From positions 62,001 to 126,000 of the forward strand of contig CALVWJ010000004.1 in assembly GCA_944366945.1 (NCBI GenBank): a DNA stretch of 64,000 nucleotides, in the 5' to 3' direction. Each line of letters starts with the position of its first letter. Within the stretch, counting starts at the first letter, position 1. The position numbers were made by a program, and so were the translations under genes. Shown here in pieces: positions 26,092 to 34,053 of this stretch. Under the pieces are notes generated by a model, which saw only the letters and a program-made list of their open reading frames with translations, was not told the DNA's origin and made no database searches. Source of the DNA: an uncultured Clostridia bacterium (GTDB lineage Bacteria > Bacillota > Clostridia > Christensenellales > CAG-138).

Positions 26092-27030
26092 GTGAAGAAG
26101 ATCGTGATCGCACTTGGTGGAAATGCCCTGCAAGAAGCCGGCAAGCCGGCAACCGCCCAAGCGCAGCTTGAAGTTGTGGAACAAACTTCCACCTACATTG
26201 CCGACATCCTTGAAAAGGGCTACCGCGTCGTGCTTGCGCATGGCAACGGCCCACAGGTCGGCCGGCTTGTGATCCAAAACGAATATGCCGAACCCGTTAC
26301 CCCTGCCATGCCCTTTGACGTTTGCGGCGCAATGAGCCAAGGCATGATCGGCTATCATATCCAGCAGGGGCTTTCCAAGGTGCTCAAGCGCCGCGGTAAC
26401 TTAACGCCCGTTTCAACCCTCATCACCCAGGTTGTGGTGGATGCAAACGACCCAAAATTCCAAGCTCCCTCCAAGCCGATCGGCCCGTTTTATACCGAGG
26501 AGGAAGCCGCTGCCATCGCAGCGCAAAAAGGGTATATTATGAAGGAGGACGCCGGGCGCGGCTGGCGTCGCGTTGTTGCTTCCCCTATGCCCATTGAAAT
26601 TGTTGAGCTTGACGCCGTACGCTGTTTGGTGGATAATGGGTTTATCGTTGTAACCGTAGGCGGCGGTGGTATCCCGGTAGTGCGCAATGCACAGGGCGAA
26701 CTCGAAGGAGTTGCCGCCGTGATCGATAAGGATCTTGCGAGTGAGCGCCTGGCTGAGGATCTTGATGCGGATGCGCTTGTCATCCTCACGGCAGTGGAAA
26801 AAGTCAGCATCCATTTCAAAAAGCCGAATCAAAGGGATCTCGACCAAATTTCAACCGCCGAAGCAAGGCAATATATGGCCGAAGGGCATTTTGCGCCCGG
26901 CTCCATGCTGCCCAAGATCGAAGCGGCCGTAAAATTTGTGGAAAGCAAGCGTGGCCGCAAAGCGATTATCACCTCGTTGGATAAAGCCGCCCTTGCGCTG
27001 GATGGCAAGGCTGGCACAACCATCCAATAA
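26092..27030 (+). CDS. arcC: Carbamate kinase
   Basis: Carbamate kinase interconverts carbamoyl phosphate plus ADP with carbamate plus ATP, usually making ATP at the end of arginine, agmatine or purine/allantoin breakdown. The GTG at 26092 is chosen because AAAGGAG is 9 nt before it; the product (312 residues) then starts KKIVIALGGNAL as in the family. HGNGPQVG, FDVCGAMSQGMIGY and the Lys/Asp motif VIDKDLASERLA are intact. No arginine deiminase or ornithine carbamoyltransferase gene is adjacent. A CCGCCC/GGGCGG hairpin follows, then the DUF1015 gene 67 nt downstream. Confidence 0.95.
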   Translation: MKKIVIALGGNALQEAGKPATAQAQLEVVEQTSTYIADILEKGYRVVLAHGNGPQVGRLVIQNEYAEPVTPAMPFDVCGAMSQGMIGYHIQQGLSKVLKRRGNLTPVSTLITQVVVDANDPKFQAPSKPIGPFYTEEEAAAIAAQKGYIMKEDAGRGWRRVVASPMPIEIVELDAVRCLVDNGFIVVTVGGGGIPVVRNAQGELEGVAAVIDKDLASERLAEDLDADALVILTAVEKVSIHFKKPNQRDLDQISTAEARQYMAEGHFAPGSMLPKIEAAVKFVESKRGRKAIITSLDKAALALDGKAGTTIQ

Positions 27031-27045
27031 CCGCCCGCTGGGCGG
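27031..27045 (+). other. Hairpin after arcC
   Basis: CCGCCC-GCT-GGGCGG directly after the arcC stop, with no T run. It is probably a processing or stabilising hairpin between arcC and the DUF1015 gene. Confidence 0.45.
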
Positions 27046-27097
27046 CTTAGCTGTTAAGCTTATCAATTCATCATCCTATTGAAACGGAGGCGTTTGC

Positions 27098-28435
27098 ATG
27101 TTCCAAAACTCCATCGGCGTTCAAGTGCCGGATATCCTGCTGCCGCGCGAAGGTGTATCCATGGAAAAATGGGCGGTTGTTGCCTGCGACCAGTTCACCT
27201 CGCAGCCTGAATACTGGGCCGAAGCGGAACGCATTGTGGGAGACGCTCCTTCCACGTTGCGCCTTATGCTGCCCGAAATGTATCTCGACAAGCCCGGTGA
27301 AGCGGAACGCATCGCTGCCATCAACGCCACGATGGACCGCTACATGGAAGATGGCACGCTCACCTCTCGCGGAAAAGGGTTTGTGTTCGTGCGCCGCACG
27401 GTGGATGGAAAAACCCGCAACGGCCTCATCGTAGCGCTTGATCTGGAGCAATACGATTACAGCCGCGGCTCGGAGACGCTCATCCGCGCTTCTGAAGGCA
27501 CGATCGTAGAGCGCATCCCGCCCCGCCTGCGCATTCGCAAGGATGCAGCCCTGGAGTTGCCGCACATCCTCGTACTTATCGACGATCCGGCCTGCACGGT
27601 AATCGAACCGCTTGCAGCCGCTGCAAATGCTGCAACGCAGCTTTATGATTTTGACCTTATGCTGGGCGGCGGCCACATTGAAGGATACCTAATCCAAGAT
27701 GCGGATAAGATTAACGGCGCATTGCGCGCCCTTGAAGCGCTCGCAGACCCTGCGCGCTTTGCAGCGCAGTATGGTGAAGGCAAAGCGCCGATGCTCTTTG
27801 CCATGGGCGATGGGAATCACTCCTTTGCTACTGCCAAAGCCAATTGGGAAGCGCTCAAGCAGCAGCTTTCGCCGGCAGAACGCGAGACCCATCCAGCGCG
27901 GTATGCGCTCGTGGAGCTTGAAAACATCCACGATCCGGGCATCGTATTCGAACCCATCCACAGGGTATTGTTCAACATCGATACGGAACAGGCGCTCCGT
28001 TTCCTCGTGGAACGCCTTGCTGCAGACAATGGTGCCTGCAAGCTTAACCGGTTCGAAAGCAAAGAGGATTGCGATGCGCTCATCAAAATCGCGCAGACCT
28101 GCGGCGGCCATATCCTCCCATTTGTCTTTGCCGGCGGTTATGGTTACTTAAAGGTCAATGCGCCCACGGCACAGCTGGAAGTAGGCACGCTGCAAAACGC
28201 TCTGGATGCGCTGCTCAAGGCTTTCCCGCAGGCTTCCATCGATTATATTCATGGTGCGGATGTTGTGAATGAGCTTGGCGCAAAGCCTGGAAACCTTGGC
28301 TTCTTGCTGCCGCCTATGGCCAAGAGCGCGTTCTTCCCCACGGTGGTGTTTGATGGCGCGCTTCCGCGCAAGACCTTTTCCATGGGGGAAGCAAACGAGA
28401 AGCGTTACTATCTCGAATGCCGCAAAATCAAATAA
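27098..28435 (+). CDS. DUF1015 family protein
   Basis: A 445-residue cytoplasmic protein. The N-terminus has the DUF1015 pattern PDILLPREGV...WAVVACDQFTSQPEYW, and the central motif is AMGDGNHSFATAKA, which corresponds to the IADGHHRYxTA motif of better-known members and to the phosphate-binding turn of ParB/sulfiredoxin-like folds. This suggests a nucleotide-dependent enzyme, possibly a kinase, but that is inference; the family has no settled function that I know. GAAACGGAGGCG is the ribosome binding site. It is probably co-transcribed with arcC and ends in a strong terminator. Confidence 0.87.
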   Translation: MFQNSIGVQVPDILLPREGVSMEKWAVVACDQFTSQPEYWAEAERIVGDAPSTLRLMLPEMYLDKPGEAERIAAINATMDRYMEDGTLTSRGKGFVFVRRTVDGKTRNGLIVALDLEQYDYSRGSETLIRASEGTIVERIPPRLRIRKDAALELPHILVLIDDPACTVIEPLAAAANAATQLYDFDLMLGGGHIEGYLIQDADKINGALRALEALADPARFAAQYGEGKAPMLFAMGDGNHSFATAKANWEALKQQLSPAERETHPARYALVELENIHDPGIVFEPIHRVLFNIDTEQALRFLVERLAADNGACKLNRFESKEDCDALIKIAQTCGGHILPFVFAGGYGYLKVNAPTAQLEVGTLQNALDALLKAFPQASIDYIHGADVVNELGAKPGNLGFLLPPMAKSAFFPTVVFDGALPRKTFSMGEANEKRYYLECRKIK

Positions 28436-28474
28436 TGCATGTGTGTCGCCTGCTTTGCGCTGTGCGGCACCTAA

Positions 28475-28503
28475 TGAAAAGGGGCGCATCGCGTCCCTTT
28501 TCA
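28475..28503 (+). terminator. Terminator after the DUF1015 gene
   Basis: TGAAAAGGG-g-CGC / GCG-t-CCCTTTTCA with a 3-nt loop; ends in TTTTCA. Confidence 0.8.
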
Positions 28504-28545
28504 TCTGTAGGCGGAATCCTTAACTTATGATTGGCTTATAAAAGA

Positions 28546-29775
28546 ATGGAACAAAAGCGCACGAACAAACCAAAACCACAGAATGCCATCCTCTATACGA
28601 TTGCATACCTTCTGCTGCGGCCTTATTTGCGCCTTCGCTATGGATACCGGCGGCCAAAAGCGCTCGCTGTGCGCAAGCTGCGCGGTCCAATCGTTGTGCT
28701 GGGGAATCATGCATCCAACTTGGATTTCCTGTTTGCCATCGTCGCCCTTTTTCCCAAGCGGATGAACTTCCTCGTATCCGCCCATTTTTTCAACCAAAAG
28801 CCCCTCTGTTACCTGCTTCGCATTGCGCAATGCGTGCGTAAAACGCAATTTACGGCGGATGTTGCTGCCATCCGCGACATGCACACGCTCGTCTCCGAAG
28901 GTGGCAGCATCCTGCTTTACCCGGAAGGTGAGGTCAACGGCATCGGCCGCACCGGGGATTTTTCGGAAAGCACCGCGCGGCTGTGCAAACTCCTGCGTGT
29001 GCCCGTTTATGCTGTGCGCACCAAAGGCAGTTATCTTACGCGGCCAAAATGGGGGCCTGGCCGCCGGCGCGGACGCATTGAAACGGATATAAGCTGCGTC
29101 GCCGCCGCGGAAGAGCTGCCCACCCTTGCCAACGATGCGCTTTATGCCCGCATCCGCGCGGGCATCTTTCAAGATGAATATGCATGGCAGGAAAAAGTAC
29201 GCATCCCGTTTCGGGCAAAGCGCCCAGCCGAAGGGCTCCACCTTCTCCTTTACCGCTGCCCCAAATGCGGCGCAGAATTCACGACACGCACCCAGGGCTG
29301 CGAAATCTTCTGCACGGCCTGCGGCAATCGCGGCATCATGGATGCTTACGGTTTCCTTTCCTCAAAAGGGGCCGATGCTGTCATCCCCCCTTCACCCCTT
29401 GCATGGGTGGACCTGCAATGCGCGGCGCTGCAGGAGGAAATGCGCGCACCGGACTATCGGCTCACTGCGCGCTGCTGCCTGCAATATCACTTGAACGAGC
29501 ATGCGCTCGACCATGTGGATGTTGGCGAGGGGATCGTTACGCTTGATCGCAGTGGGATTTCCTACGAAGGAACCGCCGAAGGCGCGCCGCTCGCTTTCCA
29601 TTATCCGCTTTCCGATTTTTATAAGCTTCCATTTGCACCAGGCCGCCGCTTTGAGCTTCCGCCTGCGCCGCGCGTTACGGCGATTCGAACGCTCGAACCC
29701 GCTGCAATCTGGAAGTTCGTGCTGGCACTGCCGCTGTTGCAGCAGGCCACCTGCAAAGCGCCGGAAAATATCTGA
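28546..29775 (+). CDS. PlsC-type 1-acylglycerol-3-phosphate acyltransferase with zinc ribbon
   Basis: The 409-residue protein has an acyltransferase domain with the catalytic HxxxxD motif (His55, Asp60 in GNHASNLDF) and the glycerophosphate-binding motif YPEGEVN (residues 125-131). Such enzymes acylate lysophosphatidic acid at sn-2 on the inner membrane face. Unlike ordinary PlsC (about 240 residues), it continues with a four-cysteine zinc ribbon (Cys238, Cys241, Cys256, Cys259) and a further 150 residues of unknown type. The start is uncertain: a TTG at 28531 and the ATG at 28546 both lack a strong ribosome binding site. Confidence 0.8.
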   Translation: MEQKRTNKPKPQNAILYTIAYLLLRPYLRLRYGYRRPKALAVRKLRGPIVVLGNHASNLDFLFAIVALFPKRMNFLVSAHFFNQKPLCYLLRIAQCVRKTQFTADVAAIRDMHTLVSEGGSILLYPEGEVNGIGRTGDFSESTARLCKLLRVPVYAVRTKGSYLTRPKWGPGRRRGRIETDISCVAAAEELPTLANDALYARIRAGIFQDEYAWQEKVRIPFRAKRPAEGLHLLLYRCPKCGAEFTTRTQGCEIFCTACGNRGIMDAYGFLSSKGADAVIPPSPLAWVDLQCAALQEEMRAPDYRLTARCCLQYHLNEHALDHVDVGEGIVTLDRSGISYEGTAEGAPLAFHYPLSDFYKLPFAPGRRFELPPAPRVTAIRTLEPAAIWKFVLALPLLQQATCKAPENI

Positions 29776-29783
29776 TCATTTGG

Positions 29784-29857
29784 GCCCGATTGCAAATCGC
29801 ATTCTGCATCAAGCGCCGCTAGAAAGCAAACGGACCGCCTAACTGAAGCAATCGGGC
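29784..29857. repeat. Widely spaced 10-bp inverted repeat
   Basis: GCCCGATTGC and GCAATCGGGC are perfect complements separated by 54 nt, filling the gap between the acyltransferase gene and the convergent alkyltransferase-like gene. It may be the base of a long bidirectional terminator structure. Confidence 0.5.
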
Positions 29858-29879
29858 ACCAGTTTTTAGGCATATGCCT

Positions 29880-30374
29880 TTAGCCGTGAATTTGCGTATC
29901 CAAATCAAAAAGGAAACGCTCATATTCCTTTACAAAATATCGGATATTTTTCCGCCCTTTCTGAAGGATCGTATGCCCTTCCTCTTCTAGTTTTTCTTTT
30001 TGTGCCGCAATGCCGCCCGGGTATTTATTATTGAGCTCGCCGTTTGCTTTCAGCGTTCGCCAATAGGGTGTTTTGTCCGCGTCGCGTTGGGCGCTTGCCC
30101 ATGCTGCAATGGCTACAAAGCTCCCTGCTGTAATGGGCTCTGTGAAATCCGCACCGCTTTGTTTTGCAAAGTGCTCCCTTATTTTGCTCACGGTGATCAC
30201 CTTGCCCCACGGGATTTGCTTCATCACCGTATCATAGGCGATGGGCGGTGCAAAATACATCCTATCTCCGCCATATTTTTCAATGCTTTTCCTATCCAGA
30301 ATCGTTTTAAATTTGGGCATGCCCTTGCTGTCGTGCAACATCGCGTTAAAATCTTTCCTGCCTTCGTTCGCCAT
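29880..30374 (-). CDS. MGMT-superfamily alkyltransferase-like protein without active cysteine
   Basis: From the ATG at 30374 (GGGGGTGG upstream) the protein has 164 residues. Residues 50-135 match the DNA-binding domain of O6-methylguanine-DNA methyltransferase: WGKVITVSKI, AGSFVAIAAWA and, after the active-site position, NNKYPGG. The PCHR motif that carries the acceptor cysteine reads PYWR (residues 103-106), so methyl transfer is impossible. Alkyltransferase-like (ATL) proteins carry such substitutions and flag O6-alkylguanine for nucleotide excision repair. The flanking N- and C-terminal extensions are not recognised. Upstream is 670 nt without a gene. Confidence 0.75.
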   Translation of the reverse strand: MANEGRKDFNAMLHDSKGMPKFKTILDRKSIEKYGGDRMYFAPPIAYDTVMKQIPWGKVITVSKIREHFAKQSGADFTEPITAGSFVAIAAWASAQRDADKTPYWRTLKANGELNNKYPGGIAAQKEKLEEEGHTILQKGRKNIRYFVKEYERFLFDLDTQIHG

Positions 30375-31045
30375 GTTATGCCACCCCCTAACGTAAGGAT
30401 AAGCCTTTTGATGCATTGCTGCAATGAGGCTATTTTTCTTGCATGAAATTTTATTAGGGATTCCGCTTCCGCATCTCCTGTTCAGCGCCTTTTCAGCGCG
30501 TCCGGAATCGATTGCTGCGCCCTGCACTTCCTCCGTTAAAACCCAATATAGGATTGAGCCGGCATGTCATGCAAACAAACTGAATTGGGGGTTGCCCAGG
30601 CAGCCGCGCACCCATGGCGGGGAGCTTTTCCCAATGCCCGCCCATTTTTCGCTTTGCGCCATGGAAAGCGCTCGTCCGATCAAAAGGCTTACACGGATTG
30701 ATGCACTAACGCAAAAGGCTATGGGCCGTTTCCCATGGGGCGCAGTGAAGTTGTAAAGCGCCTCCCGCACAAGGAGATTTTGGGTTCATTCCACCCCTGC
30801 CAGGGTACGGAAAAGCGCTACCGTATACCCGGCAGCGCTTCCAGCATGTTGAAAAAACCGGAGGGTGGTTCAAGGTTGCAAGCCGCAAAAGTCTTGTGCG
30901 ACCGCACCAAAAACCCAAGGACAACAAAATGCGAATTAACCTGCATTGCTTTCCGGCTGCACAGAAGCGCCATCATAGATGCGGTAGCTCCCATTTGATA
31001 TACAGCCTGCTGAAAGTCAGCCCACGGAAAATTCCGTTTCCTAAT
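30375..31045. other. Intergenic stretch without a recognisable gene
   Basis: Apart from the promoter region of the alkyltransferase-like gene (a weak TTGCAG-17-TATCCT is possible on the minus strand) I see no gene, RNA or clear terminator. Short open frames on both strands have no ribosome binding site and have Arg/Pro/Cys-rich products. Confidence 0.45.
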
Positions 31046-32527
31046 TTAGAGCAACAGCACAAGCTTCTGGCCGTCTGCAAGCGTTTCAGAAATGCCCGGG
31101 TTCATATCGGTGAGGCGTTTGCGCGGCAGGTTGAAGCGGCGGCCCACATCAAAAAGCGTTTCCCCTTCTCCAGCAAAATAGATTACCACGCCGCGCGGCA
31201 TCTCCGTCTGCGCGCATTCTTCCATGCCAGTGACAACGGCCGTTTTTATAATCTCATAAGGTTGAGCGCTAACCTGCAACGTATAAGAGAACTCAATTCC
31301 GCGCCCAGCGCCCGAAGCAGTTGCAGAAACGGTACGCACCTGTGCCCACGCTTCTGAGAAAGCGCCTGCACTGGTGGTTTCGCATCGGAACGGGATATCT
31401 TCTGTAAAGGCATACAGCATGCCGCCTTCCGTTTGATAGAGCACACGCGTAAACAAGAGCCCTTCTACAGAAAGCCGGCCACCCTCTATCGCAGCAGATG
31501 TCACCACGGGGCGCGCCATGCAATAGGCGACGCGCTGGCATTCCGGCATGCCATCCGGGATGTTCATCATTTCGGATGCGCCAAAACGGAACCGTATCGT
31601 TTCACCGCGCAAAAGGAGCTGGACCTCTTCTTTTACGCAAGCTAGCGGCAGGGAGGGGGCGTAAGCATCCTGCGGCAATGCAATATGCTCCATTTGCGGC
31701 GCTTCCACGCGCACCGCAATACGCGCTTCCATGCTCATCAAACCACTGCCCTCTCCAATCGGCATCAGCCCAATGGATTCCACTTCCGCTTCTGCGCTGC
31801 AGCCTGCGGTATCTGCTCCCTCGGCATCTGCCTCAGTCTCCAGCGTGATGGGAACATGCTGCACCAGCTGTGCAAGCTTCCCATCCGCCCCAACCGTTAG
31901 GGCAGTGACCGTAAGCGTCCCTTCTGAAACGGCCGTGTCTCCGCCCAGACGCAGCTCGCGGATTTGGCAGACGCCCGAAGCGCGCAGCACTGCGGCCACA
32001 TCCGGCGCGCTGATATCCTCCCGGATGCGCACCGTCTCCTGGCCAAATTGCGCATACTGCACGGTTTCAAAGCTCTGTTGCCTGCATTCAAGGTCTTCTG
32101 CGCCATGGATGCCTGCAAGCACGCGCAGCGGTTCCTTGCACAGCACCAGACATTCCACATCCAAAACTGCCGAAAGCGTAAGCGTCCCCGTTTGCTCTAC
32201 GGAAAGCGTCTGCAACGCGGCATGGGCTTCCGCTTCCATGCCTTCCTTTGCCCCTGGCGCGGAGAGGGAATGCCGGAACGCCGCGCTGGATGCAAAAGCG
32301 AACGTTTCTTCCTCATCGCGGCAGATCAGTTCCACACGCACGCGCCCTTCCACCGTAACCGCGCCCTCGCTGACGGCAGTGCTCGTAACCGTAACGCTGC
32401 CATCCGCGCAAAGCACTTCTGCACTGCTCCGCCCCTCGGGCAGGGGCAGATCTCCCTCCACCAGCGCCTGCGATGTTGCCCGAACCACGAGGCGCGCGGC
32501 TCCAAGCTCGCTAAATTGCAGTTCCAT
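31046..32527 (-). CDS. SPOCS (DUF3794) and LysM domain protein
   Basis: A 493-residue acidic protein without signal peptide, made of repeated SPOCS/DUF3794 beta-rich domains (roughly residues 20-140, 170-280 and 300-430) and a C-terminal LysM domain (FAGEGETLFDVGRRFNLP, residues about 445-493). Clostridial proteins of this architecture are linked to the spore coat and cortex interface, LysM binding peptidoglycan. The ATG at 32527 is well spaced from GGGAGG. It lies downstream of spo0A on the same strand, beyond a terminator and the DnaA-box cluster. The final 20 residues have the NPGISETLADGQKLVLL pattern usual at the end of LysM. Confidence 0.85.
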   Translation of the reverse strand: MELQFSELGAARLVVRATSQALVEGDLPLPEGRSSAEVLCADGSVTVTSTAVSEGAVTVEGRVRVELICRDEEETFAFASSAAFRHSLSAPGAKEGMEAEAHAALQTLSVEQTGTLTLSAVLDVECLVLCKEPLRVLAGIHGAEDLECRQQSFETVQYAQFGQETVRIREDISAPDVAAVLRASGVCQIRELRLGGDTAVSEGTLTVTALTVGADGKLAQLVQHVPITLETEADAEGADTAGCSAEAEVESIGLMPIGEGSGLMSMEARIAVRVEAPQMEHIALPQDAYAPSLPLACVKEEVQLLLRGETIRFRFGASEMMNIPDGMPECQRVAYCMARPVVTSAAIEGGRLSVEGLLFTRVLYQTEGGMLYAFTEDIPFRCETTSAGAFSEAWAQVRTVSATASGAGRGIEFSYTLQVSAQPYEIIKTAVVTGMEECAQTEMPRGVVIYFAGEGETLFDVGRRFNLPRKRLTDMNPGISETLADGQKLVLLL

Positions 32528-32705
32528 CATTCTTCCTCCCAATCGTATGGCTGTATCAGTCCATATCTATGAGCGCATCCTTCTGATTATGCATCATGCA
32601 GGACTTGCAATACCGCCATGCAATTTATGGAGCTTTCTGTCATTTCGTTGAAATTAATCAAATGCCAGAGCATTTGCCAACCACGCTTTCCGCATTCGCT
32701 TTAAG

Positions 32706-32770
32706 TTATCCACATTGTCCACAGACTTATCCACAAGTCCCCCATTTTAGGAAGTCATTTATGTGAATAA
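32706..32770. promoter_or_regulatory. Cluster of DnaA boxes
   Basis: TTATCCACA occurs at 32706-32714 and 32727-32735, with the one-mismatch copy TTGTCCACA at 32715-32723 between them. TGTGAATAA at 32762-32770 is the reverse-strand form TTATTCACA, which fits TTATNCACA. An AT-rich stretch follows to about 32860. The cluster is in the 422-nt gap between the SPOCS/LysM gene (start 32527) and the spo0A terminator. No dnaA or dnaN gene is near. Confidence 0.8.
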
Positions 32771-32861
32771 TCTGTGAACCGTTTTTTTTAGGCAGTATAT
32801 CTGGCTGCATAATCCGTATAAATGCATGGATCATGTAAAAATTTCATTTTATATCACATGG

Positions 32862-32897
32862 AACAAAAACGCCGCATTGCGCGATGCATGCGGCGTT
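32862..32897 (-). terminator. Terminator after spo0A
   Basis: On the minus strand AACGCCGCAT, 10-nt loop, ATGCGGCGTT, then TTTG. The stem is perfect and lies 52 nt after the spo0A stop. Confidence 0.85.
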
Positions 32898-32949
32898 TCC
32901 TGCATGGCGCTGTTGCATGAAGCCACAGTGCCTTTTCTTGGCTTATTTT

Positions 32950-33753
32950 TTAACCTGCATCCCGAATCTCCTGGCGAGCACGTTCGCGCGCATCCTCCAT
33001 GATAAGTTTATCCGCCACCAGCGCAATAAACTCACCATTTGTGGGCTTATCGTTCTTCGAATAAATATTATAACCAAAAAGCTGGTTGATGTTTTCGATT
33101 TTGCCGCGCGTCCACGCCACTTCTATAGAATGGCGGATGGCGCGTTCCACCTTGGATGCAGAAGTGTTAAAGCGTTTGGCAATGCCCGGGTATAGCTCCT
33201 TCGTAATGCGGTTGATAAGTTCCGGTTCAAAATATACCATGCGGATTGCCTCGCGTAAATAATGGTAGCCTTTAATGTGGGCTGGGATTCCAATTACAAG
33301 AAATACGGCGGTAATCTTTTCATCGAGCGTTTTGGGCTGCGCGGCTGCCATGCAGACCTGCGAGCGGCCCAAGTAGGTATTCTCCAGCATATCAAACAGC
33401 CGCTTTGCAAGCGCCTCTGGATCCACAGGCTTTACCATAAAATATTTAGCGCCCATCGCACAGGCTTGGCGGACCATATCTTCGTGACGCATCGCACTCA
33501 CAACCATGATGGCTGGCGGATTTTCTACAAGCCCCGCGCCGATGCGCTCCAGCAGCTCAAACCCGTCCACACGTGGAAGGATCAACTCTGTAATCAACGC
33601 ATCATAATGGCCAGCGCGTAGCGCATCAATCGCCGCCTGCCCGTCCGATACCGTTTCAAACTGTGCTACCTGTTCCTGCGCTGCAAGGCAGTCCCGCACC
33701 GCTGTTTGAAACTGAAGATTGCCATCCGCCATGAGGATTCGATATTTTGTCAT
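32950..33753 (-). CDS. spo0A: Spo0A-family response regulator with altered phosphoacceptor site
   Basis: The 267-residue protein has a receiver domain (1-120) and the Spo0A DNA-binding domain (about 150-267). The latter is almost textbook: [43 protein letters not shown] and [15 protein letters not shown]. The receiver aligns without gaps to Bacillus Spo0A over the first 64 residues, but the phosphoacceptor Asp56 is Glu56 (LITELILP) and the acidic pair Asp10-Asp11 is Asp10-Gly11 (MADGN). Ser86 and Lys108 are kept. Normal phosphorelay activation is therefore unlikely. The ATG at 33753 has AAAAAGGAGG. No spoIVB is adjacent. Confidence 0.88.
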   Translation of the reverse strand: MTKYRILMADGNLQFQTAVRDCLAAQEQVAQFETVSDGQAAIDALRAGHYDALITELILPRVDGFELLERIGAGLVENPPAIMVVSAMRHEDMVRQACAMGAKYFMVKPVDPEALAKRLFDMLENTYLGRSQVCMAAAQPKTLDEKITAVFLVIGIPAHIKGYHYLREAIRMVYFEPELINRITKELYPGIAKRFNTSASKVERAIRHSIEVAWTRGKIENINQLFGYNIYSKNDKPTNGEFIALVADKLIMEDARERARQEIRDAG

Positions 33754-33900
33754 TCGTGTGCCTCCTTTTTGCAACCGAGATGCAGTTTTTGTCTGTAGCC
33801 CAATCATACCACTGCATTTTTCGCAGCGATAGAGCATGAATTTGCTAGGAATTGTCGTGTTTTGCCGTGGTTTTGGCAAGATATGTCGTCCCGTGTCAGT

Positions 33901-33929
33901 GTTTTATATTTTTCATTTTCGTTTGTCAA
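33901..33929 (-). promoter_or_regulatory. Promoter candidate for spo0A
   Basis: On the minus strand a perfect TTGACA, 17 nt, TAAAAC, giving a leader of about 140 nt. It is divergent from the marR promoter. Confidence 0.5.
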
Positions 33930-33939
33930 TTTTTGTAGT

Positions 33940-33961
33940 ATATTGCATCGATATTGCATCA
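33940..33961. repeat. Tandem 11-bp direct repeat between divergent promoters
   Basis: ATATTGCATCG and ATATTGCATCA lie head-to-tail, one helical turn apart, between the spo0A and marR promoters. A regulator binding site is plausible. Confidence 0.6.
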
Positions 33962-33973
33962 TTTAAAAATAAG

Positions 33974-34002
33974 TTGACAAATATATCCGAGCAGGTTAAA
34001 AT
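33974..34002 (+). promoter_or_regulatory. Promoter of the marR-ABC exporter operon
   Basis: TTGACA, 17 nt, TAAAAT: a near-consensus sigma-A promoter, followed immediately by the palindromic operator. Confidence 0.8.
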
Positions 34003-34008
34003 ATCAAT

Positions 34009-34025
34009 CGCTTAATTGTTAAGCG
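34009..34025 (+). promoter_or_regulatory. Palindromic operator, probable MarR site
   Basis: CGCTTAA-TTG-TTAAGCG is a perfect 7-bp dyad, beginning 7 nt after the -10 box, so bound protein would cover the transcription start. The size and AT-rich core suit a MarR dimer. Confidence 0.7.
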
Positions 34026-34053
34026 GTTTATATTTTGAAAGGAGGTTTGCTTC

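Noticed and set aside
32528..32560. CATACGAT upstream of the SPOCS/LysM gene, resembling a sigma-E -10 box
   Set aside because: Transcription starting from it would begin inside the ribosome binding site, so the position is not workable.
32700..32860. DnaA boxes and AT-rich stretch as the chromosome origin
   Set aside because: No dnaA, dnaN or rpmH nearby, and the ribosomal genes to the right would face the fork head-on; kept as a regulatory cluster instead.
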